A stretch of DNA of 64,000 nt from Cupriavidus oxalaticus (GCF_004768545.1 NZ_CP038639.1:62001-126000); one strand, 5' to 3'. Counted from the first letter of the stretch, positions 9,162 through 17,705 are shown. Made by a program: numbers and translations. Notes: generated from the sequence alone by a model not told the origin.

Positions 9162-9580
9162 GCCTGCCCTCCTTTGCCTGCAACGGGCCGAAACATGTAG
9201 GCGTGCACCTTGCCCTCCCCCCCAGGCCGAGGGATTTCGCCAACGAACATTTCCACGGTTAAACCAGTGCGCAGCTGCGCAGCCTCGCAATCGCGCAGCA
9301 CAGTAAAGACGTGGACACCTTCCGGCATGGCCACTTCAGCCTGTACATAGGGCGAGTCAATTACCGCCAGCTTCGGCCTGCGATCGATCAGGCTCCAGGC
9401 ATGCAAGGTACCGTGCGCCGACAGCGCCAGGTCTCGCAGTGCGGGCGAGCTGCAGCGGCCGCAATACTGACGTCGCGGAAAGAACAGGCGATCGCAGGCA
9501 TCACAGCGGCTGGCGAGCAACCGCGGTACGCCGTCAACATCGGCGTAAAGGCCCTCTTGTAGGGGCGGGATCTCGGGCAT
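9158..9580 (-). CDS. Zn-ribbon OB-fold (DUF35) protein, thiolase partner
   Basis: This 140-residue protein has a rubredoxin-like zinc ribbon with Cys26, Cys29, Cys40 and Cys43 (CDACDRLFFPRRQYCGRC), followed by an OB-fold. DUF35 proteins form complexes with SCP2-type thiolases or acyl-CoA hydratases and bind acyl-CoA. The four-base overlap with the downstream thiolase gene fits obligatory pairing. It is the first gene of the minus-strand operon running from 9580 to 2946. Confidence 0.9.
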   Translation of the reverse strand: MPEIPPLQEGLYADVDGVPRLLASRCDACDRLFFPRRQYCGRCSSPALRDLALSAHGTLHAWSLIDRRPKLAVIDSPYVQAEVAMPEGVHVFTVLRDCEAAQLRTGLTVEMFVGEIPRPGGEGKVHAYMFRPVAGKGGQA

Positions 9581-9685
9581 GGGTGTCTCCGTATGGGCCG
9601 GGACACTTCTGCGCCCGGTGGAGGAGACTCTAAATGGAGGCGGGTGCCGCGCGGCTTATATCTGCCATGCCCTGCGGGCATGCGG

Positions 9686-10648
9686 CTATTCGCCGAGCGG
9701 GGCGTTTAGCCAGTCGACCACCCGCTCCATTGACTTGCGTATCATCCGCCCCATCAGCTTGGCCGCCAGCGTCGGCTGGCCCGCACGCCGCGTCGCTAGG
9801 TACAGGGTGTAGATGATCTTGCTGTCGGAGATAGGCACGAAGGCCAGTTTCTCGCAGTGCTCATCACGCACGACCGTGCGGCTCATAAACATGCAGCCCA
9901 CGCCGACGCTGACCAAGCTGCGCTGCAGCACGAAGCTGTTGACTTCCATGACCACGTTAGGCTTGAGTCCTGCTGCACGGAATTCCGAATCGACGAGGTG
10001 ACGGATGCTCTGGTTTTGGCTGGCCGCCAGCAGCGGCAGTTGCGCCACCTGCGCGAGTGTCAGCGACTGCGGCATCGGATTGCCGTCAAGCGGGCTGCTC
10101 TCCTTCCAGGCGATCGGATAGACGATGCCCAGGTGGTGGTGGAACAAAGGCTCCAAATCGACCGCGGATGGATTGAAGGGGCCGTTGAGTAGCGCGATGT
10201 CGATCTGCTTATCCATTAGCATGTCAAACAGATCGTTGACATAGCCCTGCTCGATTCGCACGAACACTCCCGGGTAGGCACTGCGGTACTCGGGAATGAG
10301 GTGTTGGATGAGGATTTCGCCTGTTGTTGGCGGCACTCCAATGGCCACAGTCCCGCGCGGACTGCTCGCGGCCTGGCTTGTCGCCTGCGGCAGCTGCTCC
10401 ATCAGTTCAAGCACCTGAGTCGCTCTCTCGCAAAAGGCAGTACCAGCCTCGGTCAGGACGAAGCCACCGCCCTCGCGACGGAACAGTCGTGCATTGAGCG
10501 ACTGTTCCAACGCGTTGATGCGGCGACTGATCGCGGGCTGCGTGATGCCGAGTTTCTGCGCCGCGCGCGTGTAGCTCGCGGTGTCCGACACGGCTAGAAC
10601 CGCCCGCAGGTCGGCCAAGTCCAGTTCGGTCTCCAGTTTCATGCGCAC
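9686..10648 (-). CDS. LysR-type transcriptional regulator
   Basis: This 320-residue protein begins MRMKLETELDLADLRAVL and has a winged helix-turn-helix (ASYTRAAQKLGITQPAISRR) near residues 26-45, then a periplasmic-binding-like effector domain. It is divergent from the Bug receptor gene at 10773 and lies upstream of the 9580-2946 operon on the same strand, so it is the likely controller of both arms. A near-palindrome (10668-10682) sits in the divergent gap. The effector is unknown but is presumably the substrate or a CoA/carboxylate intermediate of this block. Confidence 0.93.
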   Translation of the reverse strand: MRMKLETELDLADLRAVLAVSDTASYTRAAQKLGITQPAISRRINALEQSLNARLFRREGGGFVLTEAGTAFCERATQVLELMEQLPQATSQAASSPRGTVAIGVPPTTGEILIQHLIPEYRSAYPGVFVRIEQGYVNDLFDMLMDKQIDIALLNGPFNPSAVDLEPLFHHHLGIVYPIAWKESSPLDGNPMPQSLTLAQVAQLPLLAASQNQSIRHLVDSEFRAAGLKPNVVMEVNSFVLQRSLVSVGVGCMFMSRTVVRDEHCEKLAFVPISDSKIIYTLYLATRRAGQPTLAAKLMGRMIRKSMERVVDWLNAPLGE

Positions 10649-10667
10649 TCCATCATCTCATGTCATA

Positions 10668-10682
10668 CCAAAGATAACTTGG
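10668..10682. promoter_or_regulatory. Candidate LysR operator
   Basis: The sequence CCAAAGATAACTTGG has dyad symmetry (CCAA...TTGG, 7-base centre). It lies 20 bases from the LysR start, in the 124-base divergent gap. LysR proteins typically bind such T-N11-A style dyads in shared promoters. Inference only. Confidence 0.4.
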
Positions 10683-10772
10683 CCGGACGTTGTCGCCAAA
10701 GGGGACGGCCTCCTAAAGTAGCACCTATCGAGCGCGCCACCGAAGCCGCCATAATCCACAAGGAGACAACGT

Positions 10773-11759
10773 ATGTCCATCACCTCAAAGCGCGGGTTCA
10801 TCTTGAGCGCACTCGCGGCCGCCGTGACCCTCGGTGCGGGAGGCCTCGCCTCGGCACATGAATGGCCAAACCGGCCCATCACGATGCTTGTGCCACAACC
10901 GGCCGGCTCTATCCAGGACCTCGTGGCACGCGCCCTCGGAGAGGAACTTGCGCAGATCCTTAAGCAACCCGTGGTAGTGGACAATCGGCCCTCCGCCAGC
11001 CAGGTCATTGCCAGCAGTTTGCTGGCGCGCGCGACGCCGGACGGCCATACGCTCATGGTTTCGGTGATGCCTAATGTAATCGCGCCCCATCTACTGAAGG
11101 GGCAGAACTTCTCAGGCAACCAGGACTTCGCTGTCGTTTCCCATTCGCTGTCAAGCGCTGGGTTTCTGGCTGTCTCCCCGCAACTCAAAGTGAACAACCT
11201 AAAGGAGTTCATTGCGCTGCTGAAGGCAAACCCCGGCAAATACATGTTCGGTTCTGCCGGGGTCGGCACTCCGATGCACATGTTTCTGGAGCAGTTCAAC
11301 CGCGACGCGAACATCCAAAGCGTCCACGTGCCGTACAAGAGCTTTCCGCCGATCATCCCAGACATCTCGAACAACGTTGTGCAGTACACAATCCTGCCGC
11401 TCGGGCAGTTGCAAATGGTGAAGTCCGGCAAGATGAAGGGGCTGGGCTTCGCAGGCGCGAAGCGTGATCCCGATCATCCCAACATGCCCACGTTGGACGA
11501 ACAGGGGCTCAAGGGATTCGATGCCACCCTGCAGTATTTCGTGATTGGCCCCAAGGGCATGCCGCCGGACGTGGTGACCAAGCTCAACGCGGCGATCAAT
11601 ACTGTGCAGGCCAAGGAGAGTTACCAGGCCAAATATAAGACGCTGGGTGGCACCACGGTCCCGCAAAACGTTTCTCCCGCAGCCGCGACTGCGCGGCTGC
11701 GGCACGAAGACGAGCGCTTCTTACCGCTGGTCAAGGCAGGCAAGATCACGCTGGAATGA
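10773..11759 (+). CDS. Bug/TctC-type periplasmic tricarboxylate receptor
   Basis: This 328-residue protein has an export signal (KRGFILSALAAAVTLGAGG, cleavage near ASAHE) and the Bug pattern: NRPITMLVPQPAGS, VVDNRPSASQVIASSLLARA and KYMFGSAGVGTPMH. Bug receptors bind carboxylic acids in the periplasm for TTT transporters or for sensing. No TctA/TctB membrane genes are nearby, so it is an orphan receptor here. ATG is preceded by AAGGAGA with good spacing. It heads the plus-strand arm and is divergent from the LysR gene. Confidence 0.92.
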   Translation: MSITSKRGFILSALAAAVTLGAGGLASAHEWPNRPITMLVPQPAGSIQDLVARALGEELAQILKQPVVVDNRPSASQVIASSLLARATPDGHTLMVSVMPNVIAPHLLKGQNFSGNQDFAVVSHSLSSAGFLAVSPQLKVNNLKEFIALLKANPGKYMFGSAGVGTPMHMFLEQFNRDANIQSVHVPYKSFPPIIPDISNNVVQYTILPLGQLQMVKSGKMKGLGFAGAKRDPDHPNMPTLDEQGLKGFDATLQYFVIGPKGMPPDVVTKLNAAINTVQAKESYQAKYKTLGGTTVPQNVSPAAATARLRHEDERFLPLVKAGKITLE

Positions 11760-11787
11760 GCATGGGCCAATTTGTCGGACAAAGCCT

Positions 11788-12074
11788 ATGAGCACAATCT
11801 ATCCATCCATTACTGCCCCTGGCCTGCCGTACACACGCGGAACCTTCTTCATCGATTCCTGTGTGGTGCCAGCGCGCGATAGCGCGTACGAGGCCAGTGC
11901 CCGCACCGCCGCCGTCCCCACTTGGCAAGTGGGGTGCCACAGCCGACCATGGCCGCGCCACTGCTAGGCGCACACACGAACCGGGTCCAGCATGAAGTAC
12001 TCGTACTCCACTGGGCGAAAGTTGACCGTCAACATGATGCTGGCATCGTCGCCAGCGCGAAAGGAACCTTATGA
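11788..12074 (+). pseudogene. Decayed CaiB/BaiF CoA-transferase remnant
   Basis: The 311-base gap after the Bug gene is not empty. In the frame ending with TGA at 12072-12074, about 11943-12074 reads as a CaiB-like C terminus: MAAPLLGAHTNRV is close to the family's PxLLGEHTxEV, followed by a DAGIVAS ending. That stop overlaps the ATG of the next gene, as intact operon genes do. Upstream in this frame there is a stop at 11880-11882. A separate 59-codon frame (11788-11967, MSTIYPSITAPGLPY...) has no family I recognise. The likely story is an internal deletion plus frameshift of a CoA-transferase gene. Confidence 0.5.
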
Positions 12075-13636
12075 AGATCGGAGTGATCGGCGCAGGCTTT
12101 ATTGGTCGGGCACTGGCACGGGTAGCGGTGGCCAACGGCCACGAGGTGATGATCGCCAATTCGCGCGGCCCACAGACGCTTCACAGCACCGCCATCGCGT
12201 TGCATTGCCGAGCGGGCGAGGCCGCCGAAGCGGCGCGCTTCGGCGAAGTGGTGGTGCTGGCGATTCCCCTGCACGCAGTCGGCAGCCTTGACCCGGCGCC
12301 CTTCGACGGCAAGATCATCATCGACGCCAACAACTACTACCCTCAGCGCGACGGCAACATCCCCGAACTCGATGGTCACAAGGCCACCACCAGCGGCTTG
12401 CTGACGCAACGGCTGCCGGGCGCCCGGATAGTGAAGGCTTTCAACGCCATCTTGCAGGACGACATCGAGAAGGATGCTCGGCCGGCCGGTGCGCCCGACC
12501 GGCGCGCACTGCCGATCGCCAGCGACGACGTGGCGGCCAAGCGTGTGGTCGCACAGCTGGTGGATCAGTTCGGCTTCGACGCGTTCGACGCAGGCACGCT
12601 GGCAGAAAGCTGGCGCTTCGAGCGCTCCATGCCTTGCTATTGTGTCCCGCTGAGTAGCACGGAACTGTCGGAGGCGCTCGCCTCGGCGCAGCGCGGCGTC
12701 GAGGTGCCACTCGGGTCCTGGCGAGCGAAGCGCGAAACCGAACACAGAGCCGAGCTGGCCGCCAATTCTTCGGTCCGGCCACAGGACAGGCGCCAGCCAG
12801 TCGGCTTCGATGGCCGCGGCAGCTTGGACATCGTCGACACCCAATTCCATATCGGCCCGCTGCACGATGTGCAGAAGAGCCTGGCCGCAATGGACGCGCT
12901 GGGCATCCGCTCGGCCATGGTGGACGAACTGTGGGGATTCAATGCTAACGGCGTGCCGCAACCTTGCGCGCTGCTGCCCGGGGGTGGTTGGCGCTCGCTC
13001 AGCCCGCTCGGCATCGCCGCCTCGCTACAGTATCCGGAACGCTTCGGCTTCATTCAGCGAATTGAGTTGGACGACCCACTGCTCTTGTCCCGTATCCCAC
13101 TCCTGGCTGACATGCCGGGCTGCCGCAGCTTGCGCATTAACTTGCACACGGAAGCAGACCGCCGACGCCTTGAATCGGGCGCCTGGGATCAGGCGCTGGC
13201 GCTGGCGCAACGGCATGGACTGCCGGTGTCCGTAATGACCGAGGATGCCGGCCGGTTGCTGTCGCCGGTGGCGCAACGCTTTGAAGCGCTCGCGCTGGTG
13301 GTCGACCACTGCGGCTGGCCGCGCTCGCCGCAACACTGGCATGAAGTGCTGGAACTGGCGCGCCTGCCCAACGTGCTCCTGAAGTGGAGCCACGCCCATC
13401 GCGCCTTTCGCCGCCATGCCCAACCACATCAGGCACGCCAGCGGGCGTTGGTCGATGCGGTGCAGGCCTTCGGGGCAGACCGCGTGATGTGGGCAGGCGA
13501 CGTGAGCTTCGAGGAATCGAACGCCAGCTGGAGTGAGCTGCTGTCTTTCGTGCGTGATCACCCGGGGCTGTCCGAGGACGACCGCGCTGGGGTGCTTGGA
13601 CGCACGGCGCGCCGTGCTTACCGCTGGGAGATCTGA
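12071..13636 (+). CDS. Fusion: NADP-binding F420-reductase-like domain + amidohydrolase domain
   Basis: This is one uninterrupted 521-residue frame with two unrelated domains. Residues 1-230 resemble the NADPH-dependent F420-reductase/NAD-binding family: Rossmann motif GVIGAGFIGRAL, then IANSRGP with the Ser-Arg typical of NADP binding. From about residue 251 (LDIVDTQFHIG) to the end it resembles an amidohydrolase_2 TIM barrel, with His260, a later VVDHCGWP and MWAGDVSFEE near the C terminus. Stand-alone proteins of about 230 and 270-290 residues are usual, and residues 235-250 would be the linker. It is followed 3 bases later by the acyl-CoA synthetase gene. It may be a natural bifunctional enzyme or a recent stop-codon loss. 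Confidence 0.75.
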   Translation: MKIGVIGAGFIGRALARVAVANGHEVMIANSRGPQTLHSTAIALHCRAGEAAEAARFGEVVVLAIPLHAVGSLDPAPFDGKIIIDANNYYPQRDGNIPELDGHKATTSGLLTQRLPGARIVKAFNAILQDDIEKDARPAGAPDRRALPIASDDVAAKRVVAQLVDQFGFDAFDAGTLAESWRFERSMPCYCVPLSSTELSEALASAQRGVEVPLGSWRAKRETEHRAELAANSSVRPQDRRQPVGFDGRGSLDIVDTQFHIGPLHDVQKSLAAMDALGIRSAMVDELWGFNANGVPQPCALLPGGGWRSLSPLGIAASLQYPERFGFIQRIELDDPLLLSRIPLLADMPGCRSLRINLHTEADRRRLESGAWDQALALAQRHGLPVSVMTEDAGRLLSPVAQRFEALALVVDHCGWPRSPQHWHEVLELARLPNVLLKWSHAHRAFRRHAQPHQARQRALVDAVQAFGADRVMWAGDVSFEESNASWSELLSFVRDHPGLSEDDRAGVLGRTARRAYRWEI

Positions 13637-13639
13637 CAA

Positions 13640-15244
13640 ATGACCGAAATGCTGCCACGCCCCGCCGCCAAGACGCTTGGTGGGCTGCTGGAGGAAAGGG
13701 CGAAGAGCCACCCCGGCCGGCCGGCCCTGACTTACCGCGAGGAGACCTTGGATTTCGCGGAGGTTCGTCGCCGCGCGCTCGATTGCGCGAAGGCGCTGCA
13801 TGCGCAGGGCGTGCGAGCCGGCGACAAGGTCGGCGTACTCATGGGCAACCGGATCGAATGGGTGGTGTCCAATTTCGCCATTCAGTACCTGGGCGCCACG
13901 CTGGTCGCGATGAACACTTGGTATACCCAGCGCGAACTGGCATACGTACTGGAGCATGCCGACATCAAGCTGCTGCTCGCCGCTGATAGCTTGCTCAAGT
14001 ACGACTACGCCAGCATGCTGGACGCGCTGCAGCCGTTCTCCGTCACCTGCCCGAAGTTGCGCACCGTGGTAATGCTGGGGAAGCGGCGTTGCGGCGGCGC
14101 AGTCGACTACGAGCGCTTCCTAGCCAGTGGCGCGGGCGTCGCCGACGAGGAAATTCTTGCGATCGAGCGCCGCATCGACCCTGAGGAGCCTGCCTACCTG
14201 CTCTACACCTCGGGCTCGACTTCGCATCCCAAGGGAGTATTGTTGGTTCATCGGCACTTGGTGGAGAACATGTACGACATCGGCGTGCGGATGCACTTCA
14301 CGCCCGATGACGTGGTGTTCATGCCGCTGTCGCTATTCTGGGGAATGGGCTGCATGAACTTTCTAATTGGCCCCTGGGCCCACGGGGCGCACATCGTATT
14401 ACAGGAACACTTCGATCCCCTTGAAGCACTGAATCTCATCCAGCGCTACCGCTGCACCGTCTTCCCGGGGACGCCGAACATCGTCCATGCCGTGTTCGAA
14501 CATCCAGAGGCGAACCGCTTCGACTTATCCTCGGTCCGCAAGGGAACGCCAATTGGGTCGCCGCCGATGACCCTCAAGCTGTTGCAAACCGTCATGCCGC
14601 TGGGCATCCGTTGCTTCGGGCTGACGGAGACGCATGGCTTCTCCAACATGCATGATGCCTCGGATCCGATCGACAAGCGCTCGCGCACCGAAGGGCGCAT
14701 CATGCCGGGATTCCAGATGTGCATCGTCGATCCCGAGACAGGCGAAGCCCTCGGCCCGGGCAAGTCAGGCGAGATCAGGCTACGAGGTCGCATCATGAAA
14801 GCCTACTACAAAAATCCTGATGCCACCGCTGCCGCCTTCGACGAGGACGGCTGGTTCCGCACCGGCGATATCGGCCAGATTGACGACGAGGGATACCTGC
14901 TGTTCATGGGGCGTTACAAGGAGATGCTCAAGACCGGCGGTATCAATGTCGCGCCTATCGAAATCGAGGAAGTGTTGCTAAAGCACCCGGCGGTACAGGA
15001 GGCCTTCGTCTGCGGCCTGCCCGATCCCGTGCGCGACCAGATCGTCGCCGCCGTAATCGTTCTGAGCAGCGGCATGCGGGTGACAGAGGAAGAGCTAGCG
15101 CGACACTGTCGGGAGCAACTGGCCGCCTACAAGGTACCCCGGCGAATGCGGTTCGCCACCATGGACGAACTGCCCCAGACCGCGTCCCGCAAGGTGCACC
15201 GCCTACGTCTCCAGACCTTATTCCAGCCGGAGCCGACAGAATGA
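13640..15244 (+). CDS. AMP-forming acyl-CoA synthetase
   Basis: This 534-residue member of the ANL superfamily has the P-loop-like YTSGSTSHPKG motif near residue 189, GLTETHGF near residue 330, the hinge region GWFRTGDIG and MGRYKEMLKTGGINV, and the C-terminal lysine in TASRKVHRL. It would activate a carboxylic acid to its CoA thioester using ATP. It is placed between the fusion gene and a CaiB-family gene, so it probably performs the entry step for the acid captured by the upstream Bug receptor. Substrate specificity cannot be deduced. Confidence 0.93.
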   Translation: MTEMLPRPAAKTLGGLLEERAKSHPGRPALTYREETLDFAEVRRRALDCAKALHAQGVRAGDKVGVLMGNRIEWVVSNFAIQYLGATLVAMNTWYTQRELAYVLEHADIKLLLAADSLLKYDYASMLDALQPFSVTCPKLRTVVMLGKRRCGGAVDYERFLASGAGVADEEILAIERRIDPEEPAYLLYTSGSTSHPKGVLLVHRHLVENMYDIGVRMHFTPDDVVFMPLSLFWGMGCMNFLIGPWAHGAHIVLQEHFDPLEALNLIQRYRCTVFPGTPNIVHAVFEHPEANRFDLSSVRKGTPIGSPPMTLKLLQTVMPLGIRCFGLTETHGFSNMHDASDPIDKRSRTEGRIMPGFQMCIVDPETGEALGPGKSGEIRLRGRIMKAYYKNPDATAAAFDEDGWFRTGDIGQIDDEGYLLFMGRYKEMLKTGGINVAPIEIEEVLLKHPAVQEAFVCGLPDPVRDQIVAAVIVLSSGMRVTEEELARHCREQLAAYKVPRRMRFATMDELPQTASRKVHRLRLQTLFQPEPTE

Positions 15245-15351
15245 CCGAGACCTCCAAGTTGCTGGCGCGCCGGGTTGGCCGAACCATGTCGGTCATGAAA
15301 GGCTCCTTTTTGCCTTTCGCTGGGAAGAATGGCGGGGAGTCACGAAGATGA
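15241..15351 (+). CDS. 36-codon translationally coupled small ORF (unknown)
   Basis: An ATG overlaps the stop of the synthetase gene (ATGA). The frame of 36 codons (MTETSKLLARRVGRTMSVMK...) ends in a TGA that overlaps the ATG of the following CaiB-like gene, again as ATGA. Exact overlaps at both ends are what a real operon gene would show. The peptide is basic and has no family I recognise. It may be the stump of an internally deleted gene, a coupling leader or chance. Confidence 0.35.
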   Translation: MTETSKLLARRVGRTMSVMKGSFLPFAGKNGGESRR

Positions 15352-16499
15352 CTGGTCCACTGCAGGGGCTCAGAGTATTGGAATTCGTCGGCTTGGGGCC
15401 CTGCCCGTTTGCCGCCATGCTGCTTGCCGACCTTGGGGCTGACGTGATCCGCATCGAGCGGAAACAGCTTCCCGGCGTGCCCAACCCCTACCCCGTTCTG
15501 GGCACGCGGTACGACGTAATGGCTCGAAGCCGTCGCTCGCTAGCGCTAGATCTCAAGCACCCGGAGGGACGTATGCTGGCGCTCGATTTGGTGGCACAAG
15601 CCGATGTTCTGCTGGAAGGCTTTCGCCCTGGTGTGATGGAAAGGCTCGGCCTTGGCCCAGACGTGAGCCTGGAGCGAAATCCGCGTCTCGTCTACACCCG
15701 CGTCACCGGCTGGGGCCAAGAAGGGCCGCTTGCCAGCGCGGCCGGACACGATTTGAACTACATCGCGCTCAGCGGAGTGCTACCTTCCATGGGCCGGCCC
15801 GGTTCACCACCTCCACCGCCCTTGAACCTAATCGGCGATTTCGGTGCTGGCGGCATGATGGCGGCTTTCGGGACCGTCAGCGGCGTTCTGCACGCCCGCC
15901 GGACCGGGGAAGGTCAGGTGGTCGATGCCGCCATGCTTGATGGCACCAATCTCATGAGCGCCATGATCTACGGCTTCCATGCCATGGGCGGTTGGAGCGG
16001 AGAACGAGGCCGCAACTGGATTGACGGTGGCGCCCCCTACTACGACACGTACGAGTGTGCGGACGGCAAGTGGATCGCGATCGGGCCAATCGAGCCGCAG
16101 TTCCTTGCATTGTTGCTGCGGCTGTGCGGCGTTGAGGATCCGCAATTCGGCCACGTTCAGGACGTGGAACAGTGGCCGCAGTTGAAGGTAAAGATGGCCG
16201 CTGTGTTCCGCGGACGCACGCGCGCCCAGTGGTGCGAGCTGCTGGAAGGGACCGATGCCTGCTTCTCGCCTGTGCTCGATCTAGACGAGGCGCCGGCGCA
16301 CCCCCACAACCGAGCGCGGGAGAACTTCATTGAGATCGCCGGCGTGGTGCAGCCGGCGCCCGCCCCGCGTTTTCAGCGCACGCCTGCTAGCATCAGCCGT
16401 CCACCGGACCTGCCTGGGGAGCATGGTGTCGAGATCCTGAACGACTGGAGCATCGATCGGGAACGCGTCGATTGGCTGCGGGATGCGGGCGTGATATGA
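15348..16499 (+). CDS. CaiB/BaiF family protein, alpha-methylacyl-CoA racemase-like
   Basis: This 383-residue protein has the class III CoA-transferase fold. The AMACR-type residues are visible: His in AGHDLNYIALSG (near residue 132) and Asp in NLIGDFGAGGMM (near residue 163). This favours a racemase of 2-methylacyl-CoA over a CoA-transferase. A good ribosome site (GGGGAG) precedes its ATG. A racemase would make a branched acyl-CoA acceptable to the acyl-CoA dehydrogenase and hydratase of the opposite arm, which suggests the block degrades an alpha-methyl-branched or cyclic acid (inference). Confidence 0.88.
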   Translation: MTGPLQGLRVLEFVGLGPCPFAAMLLADLGADVIRIERKQLPGVPNPYPVLGTRYDVMARSRRSLALDLKHPEGRMLALDLVAQADVLLEGFRPGVMERLGLGPDVSLERNPRLVYTRVTGWGQEGPLASAAGHDLNYIALSGVLPSMGRPGSPPPPPLNLIGDFGAGGMMAAFGTVSGVLHARRTGEGQVVDAAMLDGTNLMSAMIYGFHAMGGWSGERGRNWIDGGAPYYDTYECADGKWIAIGPIEPQFLALLLRLCGVEDPQFGHVQDVEQWPQLKVKMAAVFRGRTRAQWCELLEGTDACFSPVLDLDEAPAHPHNRARENFIEIAGVVQPAPAPRFQRTPASISRPPDLPGEHGVEILNDWSIDRERVDWLRDAGVI

Positions 16500-16552
16500 A
16501 CTGTCATCGCGTCGCGGCGCGCTGGCCGCTATTGTTGACAATGCTCTAGGGC

Positions 16553-17107
16553 GGCTTGCGTGCATCCGAGCTGCCGACCGCCACCGTTGGCGCGTTCTTC
16601 TGCCGGCGCGATGCCCAGGGCATCGAGCGCTGGTGGCTGGAGGTGACCGGCAAGGGCAACAAGACCCGGCTGGTGCCGGCGACCGACGAGCTGATTGCCG
16701 AACTGGCGCGATACCGCCGCGCCCACGCGTTGCCGCCTGCCCCGCAGTTCGGGGAGACGCGTCCGCTGGTGCTGCCGGTGATCGGAAGAGCGGGCAGTGA
16801 GAAACCCGTGTCACGCGGCGCGCTGCACCTGATCCTGAAAGTGGTGTTTGGCATGCGCGGCGCGCCTGCGGAGCTCGGGCCGGAATGGGAGCCGCAAGCC
16901 GCGGTGCTGGCCAGCGCCTCGGCGCACTGGCTGCGCCACACCGCTGGCTCGCACATGACTGACCGGCAGGTCGACCTGCGCTTTGTGCGCGACAACTTCG
17001 GGCACAGCTCACTGTCGACGACGAGCGGCTACCTGCACAGCGAGGAGGACGCCCGCCACGAGGCCACGCAGGCGCGGCACCGGATTGGCTGGGGTACGAA
17101 GAAATAG
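16553..17107 (+). pseudogene. Tyrosine recombinase C-terminal fragment, copy B
   Basis: About 184 codons of the catalytic half of a phage-type integrase are open. The first Arg is in LRASEL, followed by VTGKGNKTRLVPATDEL, HWLRHTAGSH (His-x-x-Arg), FGHSSLSTTSGYLH and the likely Tyr nucleophile. The N-terminal DNA-binding domain is absent: immediately upstream a TAG and non-matching sequence follow the CaiB stop, so this is a 5'-deleted relic. Copies A (2609) and C (17397) are more decayed versions of the same gene. Confidence 0.8.
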
Positions 17108-17251
17108 CCGGCCGGAAGGGTTATTTCGTGATCGTGAATCTATGGAGACCTCCCTTATTGCAAAGCTAATGGGTTGGTTTGCTGTTGATCCAGGTGGTTA
17201 ATTGCGTTTTTGGCGCAGTGTAAATCCGCGCGAAGTTGCGCCGAAACCAGC

Positions 17252-17316
17252 GATCAGCTTCCCGCCAAAACAGGTGATCACGTTCCCCCGAAATTGCTGA
17301 TCACGCGCCCCGAAAT
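17252..17316. repeat. Three tandem GATCA-type repeats, possible IS21-family end
   Basis: Three related units spaced 23-24 bases apart (17252-17270, 17276-17294, 17299-17316) share GATCA(C/G)-N-TTCCC/GCCCC-CGAAAT. Repeated short motifs of this sort form the multiple-repeat ends of IS21-family elements. No istA or istB coding sequence is present, so only an end remains, if the reading is right. Confidence 0.4.
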
Positions 17317-17396
17317 ACGCACTTCGGCCGGTTCAACGTGAACACAGGCATTGCTAGCGATGCTAATTCGTGCGTCGCCCTCAGAGATCGCAACCC

Positions 17397-17705
17397 GGGC
17401 CTGTCACGCGGCACACTGCACCTGATCCTGAAGGAAGTGTTCGGCCGGGTCGGCCGCCAATCTTCGCGCGCGCCGGCCCGAATGAGAGGCGCAGGCAGCG
17501 CTGCCGGTCAGTGCCTCGGCCCCGGGGCTGCGCCATGCTGCCGGCTCGCACATGTCCAACCAGCAGCTCGACCAGCGCTGCGTGCGGGATGATTCCGCGC
17601 ATCAGTTAGTCTCGACGGCGAGGGACTACTCGCACAGCGAAGAGGATGCCCGGCACGAGGCCACGCAGGCACGGCATCGAATCGGCTGGAACAGCAAGAG
17701 GTAGC
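17397..17705 (+). pseudogene. Tyrosine recombinase C-terminal fragment, copy C
   Basis: This stretch repeats the last ~300 bases of copy B in the same order: a block like LSRGTLHLILKEVFG, a decayed HAAGSHM stretch and an ending close to EEDARHEATQARHRIGW. Several frameshifts separate these blocks. The catalytic His-x-x-Arg is damaged. It is a dead duplicate, about 300 bases after copy B. Confidence 0.7.

Noticed and set aside
9665..9684. CATGCCC-TGC-GGGCATG hairpin between the LysR gene and the Zn-ribbon gene
   Set aside because: Short stem with a three-base loop and no T run. It could attenuate LysR read-through into the operon, but the evidence is too thin for a feature.
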